From positions 8,728,501-8,792,500 of the forward strand of contig NC_090129.1 of the NCBI RefSeq assembly GCF_040581485.1: 64,000 nt of DNA, written 5' to 3'. Positions within the stretch are counted from its first letter, which is position 1, and each line of letters starts with the position of its first letter. The notes under the pieces were generated by a model. It saw only the letters and a program-made list of their open reading frames with translations. It was not told where the DNA came from and ran no database searches. A program made the translations under genes and the position numbers. This DNA is from Linepithema humile. Its lineage: Eukaryota; Arthropoda; Insecta; Hymenoptera; Formicidae. This document shows, piece by piece, positions 1-12,138 of this stretch.

Positions 1-312
1 TAAAGTTTCATATAAGTAATCGTTTCGCTTTTTAACTGAATAGATTGACTCAATTGATTTCCAATCAAAATGTAACTATTGTTATCTGCATCTCAAGATA
101 TAAAACCATTATTTTGACAGTACAGATATAAAATAAATACATTCCGATGTACACGTGATAAATGTATGATGCACTCAAGTGCTCCAGTTTAGTGCAAGAA
201 TGTTTTTCTATTGTTAATTGTTTTCAAGGTTGAATTACTTATCAAGAATTTTTTTACGGGCGCCAATGACGTACATTTATCTAAAAATTCTTTTCCTGTT
301 TCTTGTGTCTAG
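1..312 (+). other. Intron upstream of first visible FRRS1-like exon
   Basis: This stretch is AT-rich and ends in a pyrimidine tract plus AG at 311-312, so it is the 3' end of an intron. I see no coding segment in it. Confidence 0.7.
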
Positions 313-404
313 AATGGTGTGACTCATACGAGTAAGGAGAGGAAGCAGAATCTTGAATTCGATTGGGAGGTTCCAGTCGACTACGAGGGTATTATTATCT
401 TCAA
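313..404 (+). CDS. FRRS1: FRRS1-like exon: Reeler domain, middle part
   Basis: This exon follows a pyrimidine-rich tract ending tctag and stops at a perfect GTAAGT donor. It reads NGVTHTSKERKQNLEF and then DWEVPVDYEGIIIF, the Reeler pattern of a Thr-His-x-x-x-Lys segment followed by Trp-x-x-Pro and a Gly-x-hydrophobic strand. It ends in phase 2, and its last two bases join the first base of the next exon to make Asn. At least one upstream coding exon must exist beyond base 1. Confidence 0.85.
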
Positions 405-3400
405 GTAAGTATGATGTTGTGTAATGATGTTGACTTTTTATGAGAATCACGCGATCTATCTGGAATTTCGCATTGAACTAAGCGAAATCTTCAATCAATC
501 CTGCTGACAGGATTCCTTTATTTCAACGTCATCCGTATAAAAGCAAATTTATCGATGATCATGATAAAAAAGAATTCATACATTTAAATTTCTAATACTG
601 CGCGTACTGCTTAATTAATATTTTGTAAAAACATTCATCTTAGTTTTATTTCACTCTTTCTTGATTAATGAATATATATATAAAAGATTCGTTATATCAT
701 GCTCGAATATTTCTCGCGGATATTTACTGCATCCAAGAAGACTGCGCGAGTCTGCTTGTTATTCTCAAGAGTTTACGAGATCGCGAAGTTTGGAAACACC
801 TGTAAAATTCAGAGCAAGAAACGTCAGCGTCTGGAAACGGCTTAATTGTTGAGTCACGATTCCCGCGACTGATCTCAGCCTCTGCACGCACACACACGCA
901 CACACACACAGAAGCACGATGTGTCACACTTATGAATCACAATTACTATACGCGCGGTTGCAGTTCGTGTTTGGAATTCAACACGCTTGTACAGGCATAA
1001 CGGTGCGCGAAACGCGCGAAACATTCCTTACGAACTTTTCTTCCGTGATAATCGATACGGAGTTACTAATGCATGTTTAATAAGGCGCGCAGTTGCGCCC
1101 CTGTTGAAACTTTTTAACTTATTTATAAGAAGCACAAAAATTTCATTTTGATTTTACAGCTCCATTTGGGAATTTCTCCCTTCTTTTGTAGTCTGATCTT
1201 TATATCTTGCCATAACTGGTACCAACGAAAAAAACGATAAAAAAGATTTACGAGAAAATATGAAATATAAATTAGCTATTTATTAGATAATATAATCGTT
1301 TAATATCATGCTTAATATAGAGTTTTACGCACTAAAAGCACTTTTATACAAACACGGACTTTACTGATAATAAATGTTAGAGAAGAGCCTTAAAATTTTA
1401 TTATTTAATTTTAACAAATAAATATTTAAATATATAAAAATAAGTGAGTTGAAATCAAACTGGTAGAAATTTATGTTGTAACGTTATGTACTTCTAATCC
1501 AAAGTTTGTTTCTATTGATCTTGTACAATGGTTTATTTCTCTCCATCTATTTTAATTCTCCCAAGAGATAATCGGAAGTTAACAAAAATGAATCTCTTTC
1601 TAAGGTACAATGAGACTTTTATCAAGATGTATTACAGAAACCCTTATTTCACATACATTGAGCATTTAGTGCTTCGTTATATGTCAGATGTGTCAGAAAT
1701 AAAAAGAGACAAAAAAGAACAAGAAAGAATGTAAGATTTAAACACAAATTTTTTTAAATCAAATGTTTATAATAGTTTCACACAAATAAACTTTCTCATC
1801 ACTTTAAATCATATATAATTTTTTAGATACTCGTACTTATTTTCAATTAACCATGCAAAAATATAACACTTTCTGTATTATTTCTGAACAATTTTCTTTT
1901 TATAAACATAACATTATTGAAATTTCGATTAAAGCTACGTTCTATTAAATTTTTGAGAGATCCAAAAACATTTTAATTCAACATATATCGTTTCTTTCGC
2001 GTAAATTTTTTAGTTTGACATTATTTCGGTGTTAAGTGACCCACAAGTCTTGACAATAAAAAAATTGTAAATTAATATTCGACATAAAAAAGTACCCGTG
2101 TTAGTGGAAAATATTATCTGCAGTAAAATATTCTATATATTGCTCTATTTTATGTTTCATATTAGATTAACAAAATAATTTTGTATCTTCTCCTAGTTTT
2201 ATTTCGCCGTATACTGTGCATTATGGCTGATTATTAGTATTCAATTGTTTTTTTTGCAGCTCAACCTTCGCTCAGGATTATAGCACATACTGGGTTGGCG
2301 TGGAGTCGCCCAGAGTCATCGTTAACAAGCGGTCCGGCATCAACGTATCGGCCTCACCCTTACCCGTCACTAACTTTAGAACCACCACACCACCCTACTA
2401 CACCCGCACTGACAATTATGCGGTAAGTATTATATTTCCCATCGTCATCGCTGTTATGAGGTAAACGCGCGTGCTAGTATTACGGCGTGCTAAACGTTGT
2501 AAGCGGCCTTTAAGTCTCGACAGATGCGGCTTTGCGAATATCGCTCGTGGGATGCAAATTGACCCACACACGAGCACAGCGGACACTCGTTAATCACATT
2601 CAAAGGATTTACACAATTGACATTCGTATTACACAGAAAATGTCCCGAAGTCATTGAATATCGCACTCCTTACATTTGTTTTTCGTTGATTGAATTGAAA
2701 TGAATTTTTCTCGATAAAAATGTCGAAACATTTATAATATTTTTATTAACAATTTAAAATAAGGAGTTTTTAGTAAACTATACTTTACGGAAAAAAATAA
2801 ATAACAAAATCTTTATTTAATACTAACAATAAGTTAATCCTCAAGCAAAACCTACATTTTAATTCAATTTTATTTTTATTTTAATTTAAAGTTTAGTTAT
2901 AATATCTAATATTGTAAAATTATGACAACTAATTATCTTCCTCAGCATTTACGTTGACAAAGTATCGATTTCAAACTCTTTAAAGAGTTTGTTGAAATTT
3001 GATCCGATCATTTTATAGCATCTTGTATATGTATATGCAAGAGTATCTAAGAAATACTCTTAAGAGAATATTGGATATCGGATCTTTTAACAAACATGAA
3101 ACTTCTTATCAGATCAAATTACGCAAGAAATCTGTTAGTTTCGATACGATGTAATTTTTTTTTTTTTTTTAAATAGAAATTAAGTAAAAAAAGCAAAAAA
3201 AAATTTAGAAAATGACAACTTGAACTTTCAATAAATTGTTCCACTGTATTTCGTTCGGGATTAAAGGGGATATTGGGTCAAAATTTAAATTTCTGTTTGC
3301 ATAAATTTGTTGTAATGATACTCTAATTAGCGAAACTTGTCAGCCTCAAGTATGTTATTTATGAGATAAATGATAATTATATCTATTGTCATTATTGCAA

Positions 3401-6400
3401 GTTAAAATAGTATACTCACATGAATTCCCATTTTGCAATTTCACAAAATTTAAATTTAATTAAAAGTCGCTCATATTTCTATTAAGCATCTATATCCAAT
3501 AAATCATTTATGAAATGAATAATTAATTGAAGTATTGTTTGCGCTTTAAAAAGCTACTAGAAGTTGAACGAAAAGTACAACATCCACTTTAAATCTGCAT
3601 CTTTTGTCTTTTTGATAATTGCAAAAGTTCCTTCGCATTTCTGTCTTCATCAATCGTGGAAATAGAAATTTCGAAAGTTTGCCCAATGCGAAAAAAATAT
3701 TTTGAGTTCTTCATGCCGCGTAACGCGATAGTCCACGCTATCGTAGAAAGTAAAAAATTCGCTGTGCGCATAGAGAGGCGAATATAGCGGCGCGTGACGT
3801 ACGGGATGTATGAATTATGCATCTCTCTATGTTATGTACATGCAGGGGCCCTTAACCGTATACAAACGCACAGCACGCGACCGCAACCAACGTTCTGGAA
3901 TTTATGCTTTATGTACTTTCACCGTTCACTTCCGCGGCCGTTCGCGATTTCATGTCGCCGATTTTTCATGGCCCGCATCTTTCCCCCTCGCGGATTTCAT
4001 CTTTGTCGCCCGTTCATTTCGAGAGCCGGCGAGTGGAATAGCCGAAGAATTATCGGACGCAGCCGATAAAACGAAGAAGGGGAGTGTTCCGGTGATGGAT
4101 TAGAATGGTAGACGTGAAGGGCATCTTGTTCAACGCTTAGCGCAATCTTCTCCAACTCTTTTCAGAGCGAAAATGCTATCAATCCTGCATCGTTTACGTA
4201 GGGCTTATAAATATTATTCTCTTTTCTCGTTGTTTCTAAAAATTCTAAATTCTAAAAATTAGCGGAATTATAAGCGGTTAATAAAGCAGAGAAAAGATTG
4301 CCTTGTAAATTCGATGCGAGCGAAATAGCGTCTATAGAAAATATTTCGAAGTGTAAGATTAACCCTTAACTTATAAAATGAAAAATTTTATGAAAAATCT
4401 GAGAGAAATCTGAGAGAAATCGTGGGAGAAATCTTACTAGGATCTATATATATTACTGCTGTAGGAACAAAGAAACTGTTTTGTAAAAATTTTTCAAATT
4501 TTAAAATCTACATCCATTATTAATTCCTTTCATATTTATGCTTCAAATTTTCTATTTTATGTAAATTTGTTAAGTTAAAGATTGCACACATAATACATGC
4601 AATTCAAACTTTCCGTATTTAATTAATAAATCGCAACGTATAAATTATATTTGCATTTTTTAGACTTTTGTAAACAAGTTGATCAAGCCGAAAATCTATC
4701 GACTGTTTTTGCAATATTTATAAATTGTCAGACCTTTCGACAAGAGATTTCATGATTCGGAATTTTGATTGCTGCTGTGAAAGAGAAAAAAAAATTTTGC
4801 CGATGAGAATGAATTGTTTTTCGATTTAGTTAAACAATACGCGCGACGGGTTCATTGAATAATTACATCCTGCCGTGCGGGCGAGTGACCTTTCCTTGAA
4901 AACGGCGCTCGATCGCTCGATAAAAAGCGTAAAAGTACACCAAAGAGCAGTAATGGCGAACGAGACCGGCGGAGCGTGAACGCGCGATTTCGCGAAGCGT
5001 ATCTAAGTTGAAGGCTGGTCGTCAAACTTCTCTTTCTCCTTGCCACAGATTTCCTTTTCATTCGATTACGAGCTACGTTCTCGCGAAATGTCGCGCACGA
5101 TTTACTCTGCAAGGTCCCCCTTATTCGAATTTCTGTGCTGACTCACATGTAAGCTATTGAAGACAACTATCTTAAATATTTATATAATTTATGTTATTTA
5201 TATCTATAGGTGTTAGACATGATTACTATCCAAACAAGACGCATATTTTTTAGATGTCTTTAAGACATGCGTGTTATCTAGGAATTTAGACATGATTACA
5301 TATCATCTAAGACGATAATTGTTACCACAATTTCGCAAGAATTTGTGTACTTAGTATTTTTGATAATACATCAAACACGTAAAAAATTTTTTTAGTACAC
5401 TTGCGTTCACTTATTTGCGTCATAAAAGTGAGCACAGATAAGTGTTAAAAGAATGATAATTATTTTAATTTTCTGCCACACAATGTGATAACATTTTGTT
5501 TCCACCTGACAATGTGTTCCGCAATATTTGCCTCTTTTTTGTCGAAAACTATCTAAAATTCCACATCTATGTATTATACCACAGAATATTTTTAATTTTT
5601 TAAAACGCAGAGAGTGGTTTCGTTATAACATTTTTTATGCATCAATTATGTAAATTTTACAAAAACTACTTATTTTTTGCAATTTTTAATTATTCAGATT
5701 CAACTTTTAATTATTTAAGAATAATAAAAATAACTTCCATTTTTCTTATATATTTTTCAGCTCTGGAAAGTAATAAAAAATCTGGACACTTGTCGTTTGT
5801 TCTTGATCTTCTTGTTTATTCTTACAAGCCTGACGAGTAACTGTGTTCAAGTTACATTTCAAGTTACATTTTAAATGAACTTTCTTTTACGGCTTATTTA
5901 AAAGTGAGAGAAAGCATCTTTCTCTCAGATATCGAAATCGAACAATCACTTTCCGACAAAACGTAAGCAATTCACGGGAATCCCGGTGATCGACAAGTAT
6001 CTAAAACACCTTTATCCACACTTCATTCTCATTCTCATCTGTCACGCTGTCACTTGATTTCGATTCAAACAACGGTAGCACGTTGCGCAATCTCCGCAAT
6101 CGTTCCGCGCGAGAGATGGTATCTCGCGGATGGCACCTGTGAATTCTCGCGTCATCACCAGGTGTGTGTTCTCGTTGCAGACGAAGGATGTGGAGGACCC
6201 GTTCTACACGGGCTGCCACACCACGAAGAACTGCTTCGGCTCGCCCGCAGGCTGCATAAAAACCAAGGATTGCACCGCCGTGGTGGCCGTGACCGTGCAG
6301 GGCGACCAATATTATTTCGAGTTGCAGACACGCGGGGAGGCCAAATACGTCGCTGTCGGATTGTCGGACGACAAGAATATGGTAATTGCGAGGATGCTGC

Positions 6401-9400
6401 GTTGAAGCTGTCTCGCGTGACTTTTTGCCGGACTCCCGTGCAGTTTAAATAGAAACTTGCGTAATATTCACGGAAGTATTTTGCCGAGCGGGCGTGAAAC
6501 TACTTCTCACTGCACATTTATAATCTCTTTACATTAATTCGTATTATTTTGTCTTGATTTTTAGAATTATACTGCGTCTTTCTTTATCTTTCTTTGAGAT
6601 TATCTTGAACGTTTTTTTTTTCTTAATTTTGCAGATTTTTTGAGAACAATTATGTTTCGCTATTCTTTGAGATGTTAAGCGTTTCCTCAGCACGCACAAT
6701 GTCTTGAATTTTAATGTAAAACATGTTTCAATCTTTAATTGGCTGATGCCAAAAGTCGTTACATAAATACTTTATGTCGCTTATTTATGTAATGCTGTAA
6801 ATTATGTAACATCTGTTTGACAATTAATGACACCGTCGTTGCCAAAGTTGCGACGTTGCGTTATGCAATTAATTACATGCGTAATTTATAGGATTAACGA
6901 TTAAGTAGTAATGGTTAAGTTTATAATATGTGAAATGCGCAGGGTGACGACAGCGTAGTCGAGTGCACGAACGAGAATGGCGAAATTGCGTTACACATGT
7001 CTTGGAACACCGGAAAGCGTAATACACGCCATGCGACGGTGAGTATCGTTTGCTATGCCGCACCGCCTTCTGACTAGATGCACCTTTGTGCTAATTAATT
7101 CATCCCCGTGCTCTGTTGGACAACGAGTCTAGCCCATTAAATACCAATTATTATGCTCTTCGTAGCTGGCGGTGTCGCTCCCGCTACGATAATGCCGTAA
7201 ATCTTCAAGCTCCGCAAATAATTACAAAATTCATAAAAGATCTTTCTACTACATATGCTAGAGTTTATGTAAAAAGAAGCTATTTTAATACAATTTTAAT
7301 TTACTTTTATTACTTTAATGTTGAAATGTTTAATAAAATTTTCGTTGAAAAAAATTGACTGCAATTTGATTAGGGAATTCGCCGACAGTGTAGGGCGATT
7401 GTTTTAGATCCGCGATTATTGTGTAGATCACGAGTCATTGTGATTCGATTTGCGAGGATCGTGCCTGACAAACGTTGACCTTACTTGTGCGATTTGTTCA
7501 CAGTCGGAAGGCGCGGTCAATCTGGAGACCGGCACGATCAAAGATGACGTGATTTATTGCAAGTTCCGACGGGACAAGCTTACTGTTGTTCAGGGACGAA
7601 CGTACGACCTCGTCAAAACTCCGTACCATCTCCTCGTGGTCGCCGGCAAAGATTTGAAAAGTACGTACAGGCTGTATTTGCAATTCCAGTTGTTAGTGTA
7701 CTTAACTCGGCGATTAATAGATCTCGACAATGTATTTTACGATTTAACGTTCTAGTGGTAATGCCGGATTTACGGCGCGACGTCACATTCCTTTAAATAA
7801 AGACAGAAGAAACCTCGGTAACTTCGCGCAGGTAGCGCGAAGTTTGCTTCTCGTATGCCTCCGCTGAGAGCGAAGCGTGTAAAAACTTTAAAACTTTTTT
7901 TTTCGCCGCAGGTTGCGATAACTGCAGATTTAATAGCTTTCTTATGTTTCTGCTCGAATGTTGATATCGACGTAAATGAGATGTGATTCAGATTGATGGT
8001 TTCTAAAATTTTCATCGGTGCAATAATTAATTGGATCGATTCATTATGCATCAACATTATGCTTTTGTAACGAGAAAATTTACTTTCTTCTTTTATGCGA
8101 ATGGCTCTTGAATATCGGCGATGGTTTTTTTGCGGTTTTTTAGGAAATGGCGTTGACTTTCACGATGTCGCCTATCTTGGAACCAGCACCTCAAAGCGAT
8201 TGTCTGATGTCGGAGAATGGACTGCAGCCAGCGACTTGCTGATTCGCCTTCACGGCGCGCTTATGCTAGCTTCGTGGATCGGCACGGCGTCCATCGGGAT
8301 GCTGCTTGCGAGATATTACAGACAAACGTGGGTCAACTCGCAGCTATGCGGAAAGGATCACTGGTTCGCCGTAAGTACACGGTTTTCCAAGTAATCGCGC
8401 AAATATTCTCTTATTTGAGGAACATATTCTCTCACGAAATTATATACTTATTTTCTTGCTCGTTGAATATAGCAGTCGCACAGGCAACGTATATAAAATA
8501 ACCGCGACTATTATTAATTCATTCTCTTTAACTTCTGCTTTTGGTCGGAAGAAACTGGCGCATCCATTAATTTTCCGATAATTCAATTTGCGAGTGGAGT
8601 TTATTTTTGTTGCAAGAAAATGTCTTGATAAGTATTCAAGTAAATATTTTCTACAATTTTATTTTTCCTTAAAATACTTCGCGTTCTTTTCATTTGTGTT
8701 TACTATTTAATAATATTATAATTAAATATTTCTAACATTTTCACGTTACTGAATCATTTTATCAATAAACTAAATATTTGTTAAATTAATCTCTTAAATT
8801 TTTTTATCCCATTTCATATTATTCCAGGTTTTTACTAAATTATTTAGTTGTTTGCTATTTTAGTTGAATCTCAAACATATCGGCAGTATGAAATTAAAAA
8901 GTAAAAAATGCTATTCTCTTTTTTTTAATTCATCCCCTGCTTTTAATCGTGCAAAATTTAATTTATTTATTAATTTTGTGATAATTCAATAATGAGCAGA
9001 GCAAAGTGATAAATTAAATTACAAAGTTTATATTAAAATAAATTGGTTAAAATAAATTGCTATTATATAATTTATGAATTATAAAAGTTAACGTTGACTT
9101 TTCCACATATATGCTACACATATATTTTATATGTATATGCAAATACTAGTGATGTATCATAACTCATGCCAATTTTGTTTTTTGACATTTAAAATATCCA
9201 TCATTAACGCGCAAATCGCGTAAAAGAAAAGGCATCTGCTATCGTTATACTCTTCTCGCATTTTTTTCACTAATAAAATTCTATTGATTTTTATCATAGT
9301 GGCACAGATTCTTTATGTTGCTTACCTGGTCGATGACAATCGCAGCCTTCGTGATAATATTCGTGGAATTAGGCACATGGAGCTCCGAGACGATACACGC

Positions 9401-11235
9401 TTCCGTCGGCTTGGCTACCACTATTCTCTGCTTCATCCAGCCGTTTATGGCGGCTATGAGACCGCATCCTGGTGCACCACGAAGAACCCTTTTCAATTGG
9501 GCTCATTGGTTCGTTGGTAACGTGGCAAAAATCTGTGCCTGTAAGTATATTAAAGAATATTATAAATATGACAAAGCTTTTCACTATATATTTTGATTTA
9601 CCATATTTTTTCCCTTAATTTATTTGAACATTTATATTTTTTGCGCTTATATTTTCTTCGTAATAAAAAATTATTACAATATTTTAAAAACTGTTTTATT
9701 GCAATTTAATTTAATAATACGAGATTATATTTTTATTCTTTTTAAATGCAGGAATTAAATTTATTGATTTTAGTTATTTGCGTGAGATATATATATATAT
9801 ATAAATCTTTATTTTATTCGATATGATTTAAAGTGTGCGTCATAAATTATATAATTTTAAATAAATATATTGATTGGTATATTCTAAGATTAATTTTTAT
9901 CAGTATGCATATGCATAATAATTAGCATATAAGTAGTAAATATTTTTATCTATAAAATTCTTTCCAGTAATCGCGCTTTTCTTCGCGGTGCGGTTGAATA
10001 AGGCCAAACTTCCGGATTGGGTCGACTGGATTCTTACTGCATACGTGGTATTCCACGTTCTGACTCATCTCATTCTTACGGTAAGACTTTTTTATTTAAA
10101 TTTAAATGTATGCATAACATTCTGGAAATGTCAAAAACTTAGAGAAAACTGCAAGAAAATCTGACCAAGAAATTTATTGATAAAAAAGTGCACGACAATT
10201 ATATTATTAACATCAAATTTAAATCGATCACATTTCATTAAATTTTTACGTTCTTTCTAAATCAGTTTTCTCATTAAAAATGAAGATCTTGAATTTTATA
10301 CAATATCGGAAAAGAATAAATAACCTGATATTTTATGGAATTTTTCTCGAACAACAATTGCGCCACTCGAGATTTAATCTACCTTTCCAATTGCAGTCAT
10401 ATTTGTGACATTTTCATTGGTTTGTGTTATAGTTCCTTGGATGCGCTTCTGACAGGCAAGCCAGTCAGAGAGTGAATTCATTCCCGATGAAAGACATGCA
10501 TTCTCGCGGATCAATGGTGCATCCAGATGCGAGACGAGACGCTCCGGTAAGATTTTCTAAAATAAAAATGACGCGATCGCGAGCAATCTTCCAACGTCCA
10601 ACGGACGTCTGACTTGAAAGTTAAAAAGATTTATACGTACAAAAATAAGAAATAGTATCATTAATAATAGTCATTCTATTTCTCATTATATTTTTCTTAT
10701 TAAATTTAAAAATAACACAAGTCTAAACTTTTCTAATAATTTGATAAATATAGTAGCAAATAAAATTCTATACGCGATAAAGATCGATTAATATTATATA
10801 TATTAATATTATATTCTATATAATATATATTCTATATGAGATAAATATATTTTTACAACTAAAATAAATAAAATAACTTTTAAAAATAGTGTATTTATAT
10901 TTTAAAGAAAGCGTCACGAAAATGTCAAGAAAATTTCGAAAAAATTTACTCCGGATAAATATCTTTTCTGCACATGTAATAAATTGTGTAAATATTATAT
11001 CGGTGCTGAGAACCGGTATCGCGCTGAAAAATAATCTAGCGCACAAACAAATATCAGTCCGCAAACAAAGTCTCATTGAATATTTTCTCGGCAGCACTCT
11101 AGTATGCGGAAGTTCATTTTCGGTGTGTACTTTGTGGTTATCGTCGTGTTCGCCGCAGTCCTCATAGTGATCACCGTGTTGGCACCTATCGAGGAAACGT
11201 GGACCACCTTCACCAACACTATCTCAAATTACTGA
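313..11235 (+). CDS. FRRS1: Ferric-chelate reductase 1-like (Reeler-DOMON-cytochrome b561), 5'-partial, 10 exons
   Basis: This is a spliced gene with coding exons at 313-404, 2260-2422, 6181-6381, 6943-7038, 7504-7660, 8144-8370, 9300-9540, 9968-10080, 10433-10546 and 11095-11235. Every intron is GT-AG and every phase joins without a stop, giving about 514 residues. Domains in order are the C-terminal part of Reeler, DOMON (about residues 120-240 of the visible part), a cytochrome b561 module with conserved His residues in several helices, and a last helix before a short tail ending SNY. Family members are membrane haem proteins that pass electrons across a membrane and can reduce ferric iron; this role is by family, not shown here. 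The N-terminus (signal peptide and Reeler start, roughly 100-130 residues) is off the window. The insect orthologue is Drosophila CG8399-like. The family call is strong; the substrate is uncertain. Confidence 0.93.
405..2259 (+). other. FRRS1-like intron, 1.9 kb
   Basis: This GT-AG intron is mostly AT-rich. It contains a short CA-type microsatellite at about 885-911 and a CpG-richer patch around 700-1090. Short open frames here (for example 1528-1734) look like chance AT-rich frames. Confidence 0.75.
2260..2422 (+). CDS. FRRS1: FRRS1-like exon: end of Reeler domain and linker
   Basis: The acceptor is a T-run ending gcag and the donor is GTAAGT. The exon opens with STFAQDYSTYWVGVESPRV, which matches the final strands of Reeler domains (Phe-x-x-x-x-Tyr-x-x-Tyr-Trp). 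The remainder is a Ser/Thr/Pro-rich linker with an Asn-Val-Ser sequon and a stretch of Thr-Thr-Pro-Pro-Tyr-Tyr. It ends in phase 0. Confidence 0.92.
2423..6180 (+). other. FRRS1-like intron, 3.8 kb, largest of this gene
   Basis: The intron is AT-rich, with two CpG-rich islands at about 3790-4130 and 4840-5130 that carry no recognisable protein. At 5213-5299 there is a small palindromic unit with two copies of ttagacatgattac. Nothing else could be assigned. Confidence 0.75.
6181..6381 (+). CDS. FRRS1: FRRS1-like exon: start of DOMON domain
   Basis: This exon has 67 codons in phase 0, with acceptor ttgcag and donor GTAATT. It begins TKDVEDPFYTGCHTTKNC, a Cys-rich lead with five cysteines that typically precedes DOMON in this family. 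It then enters the DOMON beta-sandwich with YYFELQTRGEAKYVAVGLS. The phrase YVAVGLSDDKNM followed in the next exon by GDDSVVEC is characteristic of FRRS1/SDR2 proteins, where Met is a candidate haem ligand. Confidence 0.95.
6943..7038 (+). CDS. FRRS1: FRRS1-like exon: DOMON core
   Basis: This exon has 32 codons in phase 0, between an acceptor gcgcag and a donor GTGAGT. It reads GDDSVVECTNENGEIALHMS, the DOMON segment after the metal/haem-proximal turn. It continues with an Asn-Thr-Gly-Lys motif toward the final strands. Confidence 0.93.
7504..7660 (+). CDS. FRRS1: FRRS1-like exon: end of DOMON domain
   Basis: The acceptor is ttcacag and the donor GTACGT. It encodes GTIKDDVIYCKFRRDKLTV and later YHLLVVAGKDLK, the last strands of DOMON; the Tyr-His-Leu-Leu segment carries a candidate haem-ligand His. 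It ends in phase 1, and the single A joins GA of the next exon to give Arg. Confidence 0.94.
8144..8370 (+). CDS. FRRS1: FRRS1-like exon: first cytochrome b561 helix
   Basis: This exon spans 227 bases, enters in phase 1 and leaves in phase 0 at a GTAAGT donor. After a short extracellular stretch it contains LIRLHGALMLASWIG, the His-Gly-x-x-Met helix that opens the b561 core. RYYRQTWVNSQLCGKDHWF follows, the loop before the second helix. The His in Leu-His-Gly is a predicted haem ligand. Confidence 0.95.
8371..9299 (+). other. FRRS1-like intron, 0.9 kb
   Basis: An AT-rich GT-AG intron between b561 exons. I see no gene or structured element in it. The other short introns of this gene (6382-6942, 7039-7503, 7661-8143, 9541-9967, 10081-10432 and 10547-11094) are likewise empty. 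Confidence 0.75.
9300..9540 (+). CDS. FRRS1: FRRS1-like exon: central b561 helices with haem His residues
   Basis: The acceptor is atcatag and the donor GTAAGT; it ends in phase 1. Two hydrophobic helices are visible, around MTIAAFVIIFVELGTW and SVGLATTILCFIQPFMAAM. ETIHASVG and FNWAHWFVG carry the conserved helix His residues, and RPHPGAPRR is the usual short loop between them. These residues form the haem-binding core of cytochrome b561. Confidence 0.95.
9968..10080 (+). CDS. FRRS1: FRRS1-like exon: b561 helix
   Basis: The acceptor is tttccag and the donor GTAAGA. The exon completes a Leu codon and encodes IALFFAVRLNKAKLPDWVDW, then a helix ILTAYVVFHVLTHLIL. The Pro-x-Trp-Val motif between helices is typical of the family. 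It ends in phase 0. Confidence 0.93.
10433..10546 (+). CDS. FRRS1: FRRS1-like exon: cytosolic loop
   Basis: This exon has 38 codons in phase 0 on both sides, with acceptor ttatag and donor GTAAGA. It finishes the previous helix with FLGC and then gives a polar, Ser/Arg/Met-rich loop, ending Arg-Arg-Asp-Ala-Pro, before the final helix. Such loops are variable between species, so support is mainly from splice phase and position. Confidence 0.85.
11095..11235 (+). CDS. FRRS1: FRRS1-like last coding exon: C-terminal helix and stop
   Basis: The acceptor is cggcag. The exon encodes MRKFIFGVYFVVIVVFAAVL, a single strongly hydrophobic helix, then a short tail Glu-Glu-Thr-Trp-Thr-Thr-Phe ending Ser-Asn-Tyr and TGA at 11233-11235. 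A last single helix after the b561 core is usual for FRRS1-like proteins. Confidence 0.93.
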   Translation, partial: HSSMRKFIFGVYFVVIVVFAAVLIVITVLAPIEETWTTFTNTISNY

Positions 11236-11720
11236 GGCCGCTAATCAACGCCGTGGAAATATATTCGTCACCGCCACGATACACGCGCGGAAGATTCTGA
11301 CCGGATGGCGGAGGTCGCATAGCCGTCGCAGCGACGATATATATTCCCAGTGCAACTTTCTGTATGCAAATTAACTTGAAGAATGTGTAAATCCTCATTC
11401 GTGTAAAGATGCAAATCCACCGACGCGGTGCGCGAAGACGAAAGAGATTGTTGCGGCGCTGACAATTGTTTCTATCTGTTCCATGTTTTTGGAAAGCCCG
11501 TATTATCGCACACATTTTATCTTAATTATATTTCGTGTTAAAATTAAGTTTTTGTATATAATATTCTTATCTTTTTTTGAAGATATTAAACCTAAAGTTT
11601 ATATATTTTATTACATATTACTAAACACAACCCACAGATGCAATTATACGGAGTGCTTTCTTATCGATATAAGAATAAATTTGAGAATTTTGTAATAAAA
11701 AATTATTATTTGTTCAAATT
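11236..11720 (+). other. 3' UTR of FRRS1-like gene with polyadenylation signals
   Basis: Sequence after the TGA keeps transcript-like composition for about 300 bases and then becomes AT-rich. Two AATAAA hexamers occur at 11674-11679 and 11694-11699, the first good poly(A) signals downstream of the stop. The transcript end is therefore placed near 11690-11720. This is inference from motif and position. Confidence 0.5.
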
Positions 11721-11778
11721 AAGCATGATTATAAGACTAAAATAAAAATTCGAAATAACTGCCTTTAGAATGTTATTA

Positions 11779-12138
11779 TACAGGGTGTATAATATTGTTA
11801 TTAATAGGTGATATGATTAGTCTGATACATCTCGTATATTTTACATTATTTTTTAATAAATTCTCTTAATGATATTAAAATAAAGTAAATTGGATTGACT
11901 TACCGGCATGATGCGGAGCAGCGGAGTTGTTTGCAAATAACATACAAAATGTATCCAAGTATCTGTAACATATAAAATATATTCAAGTTATAAGAGCATT
12001 AAAAATAATTATATTTGACAAATAATTATTACGTATATTGAACTCTTACTCATCTTTTATACAAATAATTAATAAAAGAATTATATAGAAAAGATTTAAA
12101 AATAATGTAAAATATAAACTGATCTATAACACCCTGTA
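11779..12138. mobile_element. Candidate 360-bp MITE with TACAGGGTGT inverted ends
   Basis: The left end reads TACAGGGTGT and the right end is its near-exact inverse, with ACACCCTGTA closing at 12138. Both sides are flanked by TA (11777-11778 and 12139-12140), as expected for a Tc1/mariner-class target duplication. The interior is AT-rich, without a transposase. The terminal match is about 10 bp, so chance is not fully excluded. Confidence 0.5.

Noticed and set aside
6001..6452. Alternative frames around the DOMON exon on both strands
   Set aside because: The spliced 6181-6381 exon has family residues and correct splice phases; the others are shadows.
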